From positions 1 through 64,000 of the forward strand of contig NZ_BJNZ01000001.1 of the NCBI RefSeq assembly GCF_006539945.1: a stretch of 64,000 bases of DNA, in the 5' to 3' direction. This document shows, piece after piece, positions 33,571 to 42,200 of this stretch. The translations under genes were made by a program, and so were the position numbers. Positions within the stretch are counted from its first letter, which is position 1. Every line of letters starts with the position of its first letter. The notes beneath the pieces are model-generated. The model searched no databases. It was not told the origin of the DNA and worked only from the letters and a program-made list of their open reading frames with translations. The DNA is from Cellulosimicrobium cellulans. GTDB lineage: Bacteria; Actinomycetota; Actinomycetes; Actinomycetales; Cellulomonadaceae.

Positions 33571-33598
33571 GGCACCTTCGAGTTGGACGGGTGTCCGA
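33571..33598 (+). promoter_or_regulatory. Possible ECF-type promoter, site 9 (weak)
   Basis: GGCAC, 15 bp, GTGTCCGA. The spacing matches the eight good sites, but the upstream element has one mismatch. It points toward the DUF4434 gene, with a 156-nt distance to the ATG. Confidence 0.4.
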
Positions 33599-33608
33599 CA
33601 ATTTCCGC

Positions 33609-33624
33609 CGAGAATGCATTCTCG
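33609..33624. promoter_or_regulatory. Perfect 16-bp palindrome, candidate operator
   Basis: CGAGAATGCATTCTCG is an exact inverted repeat in the A/T-richer part of the intergenic region, overlapping where a transcript from site 9 would begin. A dimeric repressor or the LuxR-type regulator next door could bind it. Confidence 0.5.
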
Positions 33625-33746
33625 AAGAATAGTTCCACGTGCGTAACATTGCGCGCCGAATAGCGGGAACAGGTGCATCCTGAGGCCGAGGCGGTGGCCG
33701 CGTCCGGGGAATTCATGCCCTCCGGTCACCGCGTGGGGAGGTTGTC

Positions 33747-34853
33747 ATGAGTGCAGTCAGAACGCCCCGAGACGCCGGCCGCCGTCGTACCCGTGCGGGA
33801 GGTGTCGCCCTCGTCGTCCTCGTGGCGGCGCTGTCGAACGCGGTGGTGCATCCCGCGCCGGGACATGCGGCCCAGAGCCGGTCGGTCAGCGACGTCCCGA
33901 TCGACGCGTGCCCGGCCAACCCCGGCTTCACCCATGCCTTCGTCGATCCCTATTGGTTGAACGGCAAGGACGTCGACCAGGTGGTGGAGATGCTCGAAGC
34001 GGGCAAGCAGGTCGGAGTGGGTGGAGTGATCTTGCAGTGGTCGGCGTATCGCGGCGCCGCGAGCACGGTCACCGCCTACCCGGCGGACCCGAGCCTGGGT
34101 CTTCGACTCTTCAACCGCTCGGTGCCCGTCCTCGTCGACGCGGCCGCGCGTGCCGACGTCGAGCTGTGGATGGGTCTGCTGGTCGCGCCCGGCGTCTTCT
34201 CCACGCGCGAGTCGTTGACCGACCCGGTTCTCCTCGGCGGACTCGCCCGGGACACGCTCGCCGTCGCAGACGACCTCTACCGGCAGTTCGGTGAGTCGAT
34301 CGACGGGTGGTACCTGCCGATCGAGCCCAACTACAAGACCGTCACGAACCCGACCGTGGCCGTGACTCACGGGCGCTGGATCGGGGGCATGACCGACCAC
34401 CTTCATCAGCGCTACCCCGCGCTACCCGTCATGTCCTCCCCGTCGATGCCGACGGCGATCCTCGACGGCAAGAGCGCAGCGACGTTCGTCCGGGAGCTCG
34501 AACCCGTCATGCGCGAGGCGGGGGTGGACGTCTGGAACTTCCAGGACGGCTACAAGATGACGGCGTGGTCGCCGACGACCGTCGCGTCCGCGCTCCGCGC
34601 GGCCGAGGTGCAGGCGAGAGGCTACGGCGCCGAGGTCTGGGCGGTGATGTACACGCCAGGGCCGGGCGAGGACGGCGGGTCGCCGATCACGCCGTCGCGG
34701 CTGCAGGAGTACATGCGGGCCATCGGGGGCACGGGAATCCGGTTGTCGCAGTTCACCTTCACGTCCTACCTCGATCCCGACCTCACGGTCCGGCACGGCG
34801 AGATCCGCGCCGAGAGCTACCGCGTCTACCGCGCGTACTGCGCCGGCGAGTGA
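33747..34853 (+). CDS. Secreted DUF4434-like (TIM-barrel glycosidase-like) protein
   Basis: This 368-aa protein has a signal peptide (1-42). The body resembles the DUF4434 family of predicted TIM-barrel glycoside hydrolases found near exopolysaccharide genes. Features include GFTHAFVDPYW at the first strand, a central WYLPIEPNY with Glu193 as candidate catalytic acid, VMSSPSMP, VWNFQDGYKM and a late Trp-Ala-V-MYTPGP strand. The ATG follows GGGAGG by 6 nt. It probably trims or processes the surface glycan; no substrate can be named. Confidence 0.7.
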   Translation: MSAVRTPRDAGRRRTRAGGVALVVLVAALSNAVVHPAPGHAAQSRSVSDVPIDACPANPGFTHAFVDPYWLNGKDVDQVVEMLEAGKQVGVGGVILQWSAYRGAASTVTAYPADPSLGLRLFNRSVPVLVDAAARADVELWMGLLVAPGVFSTRESLTDPVLLGGLARDTLAVADDLYRQFGESIDGWYLPIEPNYKTVTNPTVAVTHGRWIGGMTDHLHQRYPALPVMSSPSMPTAILDGKSAATFVRELEPVMREAGVDVWNFQDGYKMTAWSPTTVASALRAAEVQARGYGAEVWAVMYTPGPGEDGGSPITPSRLQEYMRAIGGTGIRLSQFTFTSYLDPDLTVRHGEIRAESYRVYRAYCAGE

Positions 34854-34894
34854 GAGCGCAGCACGTTCGGTCTCCGCTCCGCTCGGTGCCTCGC

Positions 34895-34922
34895 GTCATC
34901 GATGTCCTGTGGCACGGTCCTG
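34895..34922 (+). promoter_or_regulatory. ECF-type promoter, site 2 (small paralog B)
   Basis: GTCAT, 15 bp, CGGTCCTG. The GTG at 34929 lies 14 nt downstream of the first base of the second box, precisely as at site 1, again predicting a leaderless transcript. Confidence 0.7.
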
Positions 34923-34928
34923 TCGGGT

Positions 34929-35348
34929 GTGAGCGTGCTTGACGACGGCCGGCGCGGACGGCCCAGGACCCGACGACCGATGAGGACCCTGCGGCAGGCC
35001 ACGGCGGCCTACGTCCTGCGAGCACGTCGTCGGCACGGTGACGAGTCGGAGTCGTACTCGCGAGGCGTGATGAGCGTCGTCGACTCGATGTCCACCGCGC
35101 TGCACAGCGCCGAGACGGACCAGGAGCTCCGACGGGCGCTGGTCTGGGTCTTCGTGGACGGCCTCGCTCGCTCGGAAGCGCGGAGCGGGCCGTGGTGGGC
35201 CGGCGCGGCCGCGGTGATCGGCGACCTGGAGCTCGCCCTGCTCGGGTGGGGTGACGAGTACGTGATCGACGTGTGGTCGGCGCTGGCCTTCCAGTCGGCC
35301 GCGGAGACGCTCTCCGGCGCCGAGAGCTGCGTAGCGCTCCGTGACTGA
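34929..35348 (+). CDS. Small helical protein, paralog B
   Basis: This 139-aa protein of unknown function is homologous to the product at 15108: TLRQA, YSRGVM, WW-GA and VIGDLELALLGWG are shared in the same order. It has no signal peptide or membrane helix. I chose the GTG at 34929 rather than the ATG at 34902, because it matches the start-to-promoter geometry of its paralog and the ATG would lie inside the promoter. A separate gene of unknown function (35424) follows. Confidence 0.75.
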   Translation: MSVLDDGRRGRPRTRRPMRTLRQATAAYVLRARRRHGDESESYSRGVMSVVDSMSTALHSAETDQELRRALVWVFVDGLARSEARSGPWWAGAAAVIGDLELALLGWGDEYVIDVWSALAFQSAAETLSGAESCVALRD

Positions 35349-35423
35349 TCCCCGCCGTCATCCGGGGCCGGGACCGGGGTCCTGGGAGTCGACACAGTCT
35401 TCTCGGCGTCCGATGGGAGCCCC

Positions 35424-35825
35424 GTGCCCGACCTCACTCTCGACACCATGCACGACCGCCGCAGAGAGCTGCCCCCTGCCGCGGCCGTCCGCGAGGCTCG
35501 CGACGCGCGTCTCACCGTCCTTCGAGGTGACGCAGAGCTCGCGCGGCGTCAGCTCGAGGGGTTCGAGAGCGCGATCCGGGTCGGCGGGCAGGTCATCGGG
35601 ATGCAGGTGCACCCGCCGGCCGAGGGCGCCTACCGCGCGCAGCTGAACGCCGAGCTCGGTCGGCTGGAGGCGCGGATCGCTCGTCTCGAGCACGGCTTCC
35701 TGGCGTCTGCCGTGCCCGTCACCTCCTCGGGACCGGTCTCGGCGACGCGAGTGCGCCCGGCGGGCGGCTCCCCGGGCTCAGGCCACCGGGCCGACGGGCC
35801 AGACGATGGCGAGAAGGACCGTTGA
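35424..35825 (+). CDS. Hypothetical 133-aa coiled-coil protein
   Basis: The GTG start has GGGAG 4 nt upstream. The product is charged and helical (heptad-like stretches at about 20-50 and 70-92), with a Gly/Ser/Asp-rich disordered tail. There is no signal peptide. The function is unrecognised. It lies 75 bp after paralog B in the same direction, and its 3' end overlaps an antisense small gene. Confidence 0.55.
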   Translation: MPDLTLDTMHDRRRELPPAAAVREARDARLTVLRGDAELARRQLEGFESAIRVGGQVIGMQVHPPAEGAYRAQLNAELGRLEARIARLEHGFLASAVPVTSSGPVSATRVRPAGGSPGSGHRADGPDDGEKDR

Positions 35826-35945
35826 GACCGACGCGAGGACGCCGACGACCAGGTGGGCTCGTCGCCGACGGTCGTGGCGCGCGACCCGCTCGGGCCAGGG
35901 CGGCAGCGACGGAGGGGCGTGGCGGGTCGTGGTGTCTGCTCTCAC
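35778..35945 (-). CDS. Small single-pass membrane protein (55 aa), antisense-overlapping
   Basis: A GTG at 35945 opens a 55-codon frame with G/C-ending codons. The basic N-terminal half (PERVARHDRRRRAH) is followed by one hydrophobic helix (about residues 32-52). The GTG sits 15 nt from the GTGTCC box of an ECF-type promoter on the same strand, so a leaderless message is predicted. Its last 48 bp overlap the plus-strand 133-aa gene tail to tail. Confidence 0.5.
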   Translation of the reverse strand: MRADTTTRHAPPSLPPWPERVARHDRRRRAHLVVGVLASVSTVLLAIVWPVGPVA

Positions 35946-35952
35946 GCACTGC

Positions 35953-35980
35953 CTGGACACGGCGCCCGACCCACGGTGAC
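35953..35980 (-). promoter_or_regulatory. ECF-type promoter, site 4 (55-aa membrane protein)
   Basis: On the minus strand: GTCAC, 15 bp, GTGTCCAG, directed at the small gene starting at 35945. Confidence 0.65.
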
Positions 35981-36072
35981 GCACACCGCCGCACAGCGAT
36001 CGACCTCGTGGTGCCGCGCCGGACGGCATGGACCTTTTCTCCTTTGCGTGTGGTTCTCGCCCACAACTTCAT

Positions 36073-36090
36073 CCCCCTAGAAATAGGGGG
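36073..36090 (+). other. GAAA-tetraloop hairpin upstream of giant surface-protein gene
   Basis: CCCCCTA, loop GAAA, TAGGGGG forms a perfect 7-bp stem capped by a GNRA tetraloop, about 130 bp before the ATG at 36221. It may be a structured 5' leader element or an operator. I could not match it to a known riboswitch. Confidence 0.45.
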
Positions 36091-36220
36091 TCTCGGGTGT
36101 CGCCCGGGAGATGGCTCCGTAGCGTCGGAGCCGATGCCGGAGCCGGAACGTCTGGTGGACGAGGCGCGCACGCACAGCGGTGAACCGGGAACGCACGACC
36201 CAGCCGACAGGGAGCGATTG

Positions 36221-39200
36221 ATGAGGACCGGCCGAACGTCAGGGACGAAGAGTCCGCGCCGCGTGTCCGCGCGTCGCCGCGCGGCGTGGAGGCGGTTCGC
36301 CGCCGCGGCGACGGCGCTCGTCGTCTCGTCCGTGCTCCTGCCCTGGACGGTGCCCAGCGCGGTCGCCGCGCCCGGTGACCCGTTCCCCGTGGACCCGGCC
36401 CGCGTGTTCGTGGCGCAGAACGACCCGACCGGCATGTACACCGCGATCCAGGGTGCCGGCTCGGTGACGTTCGTGCCCGACGGCCCGACGTCGGGCATCG
36501 GGTACAACGGGATCGGCTACCGGGTGTCCGACAACTACATCTACGGGATGCAGCGGACCCCTGTCGCGTCGAAGAACAACCTGGTCCGGGTCGGACAAGG
36601 TGGCGTCGTCACGGTGCTCGGCACCGTCAGCGGGCTCCCCACGCTCCCCGGAATCCAGTACTGGAACGCCGGCACGTTCGGGGCGGGCGCGTCGGCAGAC
36701 ACCCTCTTCGTCCGCGCATCGCTGCCGGACACGTCCGACGCCGTCATGTCGCGGTTGTACGCCGTCAACGTCACGACGCTGGTGGCGACGCCGATCCCGC
36801 TGTCCCAGCCCGTCCCCAACACGTCGGACATCATCTTCAAGGACGGGTTCGTCTGGGCGTTCCTCGAAGGTACGGTCGTCTACCGCATCAACCCGACGAC
36901 CGGCCAGACCTCGGCGTTCGACACGGCGTACCTCGGGTTGAGCGGGGCGTTCGGTGCCCAATGGGTCTACGGGAACGGGAACGTCGGCTTGTCCGACAAC
37001 GCGACCGGCGTCGTCACGCAGGTGCGCATCAACAACCCCACGTCGGCAAGCCCGACCTTCGAGATCGTCAGCCGGCAGACGGGGCCGTCGAGCGCCAACA
37101 ACGACGGCACCGCGTCACCGGGCATGCCCACAGACCTCGCGGTCGTGAAGACGGGCCCCGCCGAGGTCGCGCCAGGGGGTACGTTCACGTACACGCTGAC
37201 GGTCACGAACAACGGGCCGGGGACGTCCAGCGGGTTCACGCTGAGGGACGCCGTCCCGTTCTCGCTCACGGGGGTGTCCTCGCCCACCCCAGGGTGCACC
37301 GTGGGCTTCAACGTCGTCACCTGCACGGGCGCGAGTCTGCCGCCGGGGGGGTCGACGACGATCCAGATCGTGGCCACCATGCCGCCCGGTGCGACCGCGT
37401 GCGTCGTGAACACCGCCACCGTTCTCGCGAACGAGAGCGACCCCAACTCCTTCAACAACGTCGACGACGCGACGACGTGCCCGACGTCCCCGGCGCTGAG
37501 CATCACGAAGTCGTCGAACGCGACCGAGGACTCGCGGATCGGCGACGTCGTGACGTACACCGTCACCGCCACGAACACGGGTGATGCGCCCTACACGGCC
37601 GCGAACCCCGCCGTCGTCACCGACGACCTGACCGGAGTCCTGGACGACGCCACGTACAACGGCGACGCGACCGCGAGCGTCGGCGCCACGCCGTCGTTCG
37701 CCAGCCCACGGCTGTCCTGGTCGGGTCCCTTGGCCCAGGGAGCCTCGGTCGTCCTGACCTACTCCGTGACGCTCACGGGTGCCGGTGACGGCCTGGTCCG
37801 CAACGTCGCCTTCCGCGGCAACGGACCGACGCCGCCGTGCAGTCCGCCGGTGGGAGGCATCGACCCCGGCACGGGGGTGCCGTGCGCGGAGACGAGGCTC
37901 GAGCTGCCTCGCCTGACGATCGCGAAGACGGCGAGCACGTCGACGCTCCCCGCGGTCGGCAGCACCGTCACGTACACGGTGACCGTGACGAACGTCGGGC
38001 CCGGCGACACGACGGTCTCCGCGCCCGCGAGGATGGACGACGACCTGAGCGACGTGCTCGACGACGCAGACCTGGACGAGTCGAGCATCGTCGCCTCGTC
38101 GGGGACTGCGGGCTTCACGTCTCCCGTGATCTCGTGGGAAGGGCCGCTCGCGGCCGGAGAGTCGGCGACGGTCTCCTACACGCTCACCTACACGGCGGGC
38201 GGTGACCACGTGCTGGAGAACCTGGCCTGCCTACCGGCGTCGATCTCCCCAGGAACCCCCCCGTGCGCGACGGTGGTCGTGCCTGGTTCGAACCTCCGCC
38301 GGTGGAAGGAGGCCGAGGCCTCCTCGGACCCGGTCGTCGCCGGTTCGACGATCACCTACACGCTGTTCTTCGAGAACCTCGGCGCGGCGCCGGCCGACGT
38401 CGATGCGGTGGACGACCTCACGTTCGTGGCGGACGACGCCGACGTGACGCAGGAGCCGGTGGCCGGCGTCGGGCTCGCCGCGATCCGAACCGGTGACGAG
38501 ATCGCGATCACGGGCTCCGTCGCCCCGGGGCAGACCGCCGCCGTGAGCTACGTCGTCACGGTCCGCCCGGACGGTGAGCGGGGAGACGACACGGCGGTGA
38601 ACTTCCTGCTCGGGCCCGACCAGACCCCGCCGTCGACGCCGGACTGCGACCCTGCCGACCCGGACCTCCCGGACTGCACGAGCACGCCGATCGCCGCCGT
38701 GGTCTACACGAAGTCGGTGGCTGCGTCCGACGACCCCGTACGCGCCGGCACGGTCCTCACGTACACGGTGACGATCGAGAGCACCGGCACCGTGACGGCA
38801 CCCGTCGCGCGCGAGGACGTCCTCTCGGGTGTGCTCGACGACGCCGAGCTCACCGGCGACCCGGAGTCGGACACGCCGTCGGTCACGGTGAGCGGCGTCG
38901 CGGCCGAGCAGTTCGCCATCGGCGGCGAGCTCGCGCCCGGTGCCACGGCGACCGTCACCTACCAGGTGACCGTCCGGCCCGACACCGAGCGGGGCGACAA
39001 CCGCGCGGACAACTTCCTCGTCCCGCCGGGCGGTACGCCCCCGGCGGAGTGCGCCGAGGGCGACGCGGGATGCACCAGCACCCCGATCCCGCTGATCGTG
39101 GCGTCGAAGTCGTCCGATCCCGCGCCTGGGACCACGGTGCAGGCAGGTGACGAGGTCACCTACACCCTCACGTTCGCGAACGAGGGGGAGGCGACCGGTC

Positions 39201-42200
39201 CGGTCGACCACACCGACGACCTGGCGGACGTGCTCGACGACGCCACGCTCGTCACCGCTCCCACGTCCTCGGACGGCGCGCTCGTGGCCTCGGCCGTGAC
39301 CGACGGGTCGTTCACCGTCACGGGCTCGCTCGCGCCGGGGCAGTCCGTCACGGTGAGCTACACGGTGTCGGTGGACCCTGACGGTGAGCGGGGGGACAAC
39401 CTGCTCGGCAACGTCCTGGCTCCGACGGGCACGACCGACCCGCAGTGCGAGGACGACACCGTCTCCTGCACCGAGCACCCCGTGGCGCAGCTCGTGTCCT
39501 GGAAGTCGGTGGAGCCCGATGTGACGCCGGTGGTGGCGGGGACGGTGCTGACGTACACGTTGTTCTTCGAGAACGTGGGTCGGGGTGTCGGTCAGGTCGA
39601 TCATGTGGACGACCTGACGCACGTGCTCGACGACGCGGACGTGACGGTCGAGCCGGGTTCGGACGACCTGTCGGTGGTGCGCGACGGTGCGGTCATCACG
39701 ATCGCGGGGCCGGTTCCTGCGGGGGAGACGTTCACGGTGTCGTACCAGGTGACGGTGCGTGCCGATGGTGAGCGTGGTGACGACCTGGCGGCGAACTTCC
39801 TGCTCGTCCCGGGCGAGGCGCCGCCGGTGGATCCGGTGTGCGAGCCTGAGGATGCGCAGCTGCCGGACTGCACGGTGACGCCGATCGGGTCGTTGGTGAC
39901 GTCGAAGTCGGTCGAGGCGTCGTCCGATCCGGTGGAGGAGGGCACGGAGCTGACGTACACGTTGACGTTCGTGAATCCCGGTCCGGGGCCTGTGGAGGTC
40001 AGCAAGGTCGATGATCTGAGCGGTGTCCTGGACGATGCCGATCTCGTGGATCTGCCGGTGGCGTCCGACGGTGCGTTGAGCGTCTCGGACGTCGTGGACG
40101 GTGTGTTCTCGGTGACGGGCAGTCTGGCTGGTGGTCAGACGGTGACGGTGACGTACACGGTGGTGGTGCGGCCGCAGGGTGAGCGTGGCGATCATCGTGC
40201 GACGAACTTCCTGGTGGACCCGGAAGGTGTTCCGCCTGCTGAGTGCGTGGCTGGTGATGCGCAGTGCACGTCGACCCCGCTGCCGTTCATCGAGGCGTCG
40301 AAGGGGGTGGACCCGGAGCCGGGGACGTCGGTCGGTGCGGGTGAGGTGCTGACGTACACGTTGACCTTCACGAACTCGGGGGAGGGCGCGGGGTCGGTGG
40401 ACTACACGGACCTGCTCGGTGAGGTTCTGGACGACGCGCAGGTGACGGCGCTGCCCGTGGCTTCGGATGGTGCGCTGACTGCTGAGCTCGGCTCGGACGA
40501 GACGATCAGGGTGACGGGTGTTCTCGGGGCCGGACAGTCGGTGACGGTGACGTACGCGGTCACGGTTCTGCCTGACGGTGAGCGGGGGGACAACCTGCTG
40601 GGGAACTTCCTGGTCCCCACGGGCGAGGAGCCGCCGCAGGAGTGTGTCGCGGATGACCCGACGTGTACGCAGAACCCGGTGTGGGAGGTCCGGGCGTGGA
40701 AGTCGGTGGAGCCCGATGTGACGCCGGTGGTGGCGGGGACGGTGCTGACGTACACGTTGTTCTTCGAGAACGTGGGTCGGGGTGTCGGTCAGGTCGATCA
40801 TGTGGACGACCTGACGCACGTGCTCGACGACGTGGACGTGACGGTCGAGCCGGGTTCGGACGACCTGTCGGTGGTGCGCGACGGTGCGGTCGTGACGATC
40901 GCGGGGCCGGTTCCTGCGGGGGAGACGTTCACGGTGTCGTACCAGGTGACGGTGCGTGGTGACGGTGAGCGCGGTGACGACCTGGCGGCCAACTTCCTGC
41001 TCGTCCCGGGCGAGGCGCCGCCGGTGGACCCGGTGTGCCAGCCGAGCGACGCGGAACGCCCGGACTGCACGCTCACGCCCGTCGGGCAGCTCGCCGTCGG
41101 GAAGGCGGTCTCGGCCTCCTCCGACCCCGTGGTCGAGGGGACGGTCCTGACGTACACGCTGACGTTCGACAACCAGGGCCAGGGGCCGGTCGCGGTCGAC
41201 AGCACGGACATCCTCGACGACGTCCTCGACGACACGACGATGATCACTCCTCCCTTCGCGTCGGACGACGCCCTGGTCGCCTCCGACGTGGTCGACGGGT
41301 CGTTCCGGGTGACCGGTGAGCTGGCTGCCGGCCAGACCGTCACCGTGACCTACCAGGTCGAGGTCAACGACGAGGCGAACCGAGGCAACGACTCCGCGGA
41401 CAACTTCCTCGTCAGCACCGGCGACGAGCCGCCTTCCACGTGCGTGGACGGTGACGCGACCTGCACGGTCACCCCGCTCCCGAACGTCGGGGCAGCGAAG
41501 TCCTCCGACCCGGCCTCGGGGACGACGGTCCTGCCAGACCAGGACGTCACCTACACCCTCACCTTCGCGAACACGGGCTCGGCAGCCGGTCCGGTCGATC
41601 ACGTCGACGACCTGTCGGACGTGCTCGACGACGCGGACCTCACGGTCTCACCGCAGTCGTCGGACCCGGCGCTGACCGTCAGCAGCGGGACCGACGGCAC
41701 GATCGCCGTGACCGGAACGCTCGCCGCCGGCCAGACGGTGACGGTCTCCTACACCGTGACCGTCCGGCCGGACGGTGCTCGGGGGGACAACCGGTTGGGC
41801 AACGTGCTCCTGGGACAGGGAGAGGAACCACCCGCGACCTGCGAGGCAGGCGACCCGAGGTGCACCGAGCACCCCGTCCCGGAGATCGTCGCAGGGAAGT
41901 CGGTCGACCCCGTGTCCGGGACACCGGTCGTCGCGGGACGACGCCTCGTCTACACGCTCACCTTCGCGAACGTGGGTCAGGCACCGGGTTCCGTCGACCG
42001 GGTCGACGACCTGACCCACGTGCTCGACGACGCGGACCTGACCGTCGAGCCCGCGGCGTCGGACACGGCGCTCGTCGTGACGCGAGACGCGAACCGGATC
42101 TCGATCACCGGGTCGCTCGAACCGGGCCAGGTCGTCACCGTGACGTACGAGGTGCTCGTGCGGCCCGCGGGCGAGCGCGGGGACGACGTCATCGCGAACT

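Larger units (their letters stand above)
33167..33746. other. 580-bp divergent intergenic region
   Basis: The region separates the leftward two-component operon from the rightward DUF4434 gene. It is locally A/T-richer than the rest (about 33590-33665), holds a weak ninth copy of the ECF-type element (33571-33598, GGCAC instead of GTCAC) and a perfect 16-bp palindrome at 33609-33624. The open frames crossing it show no coding signature. Confidence 0.6.

Noticed and set aside
36073-36090. Hairpin as part of a known riboswitch (c-di-GMP, c-di-AMP or similar)
   Set aside because: A GNRA-capped stem alone is not diagnostic and the surrounding sequence does not fit the conserved cores that I know.
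39501-41037. Regularly spaced near-identical repeats that could suggest a CRISPR or mobile repeat
   Set aside because: They are 340 bp long, in frame and encode DUF11 domains; no short repeat-spacer structure exists.
38231-41602. Minus-strand open frame of more than 1100 codons inside the giant surface-protein gene
   Set aside because: It is a shadow of the repeat array: its own repeats follow the sense-strand period and consist of low-complexity His/Arg/Val strings.
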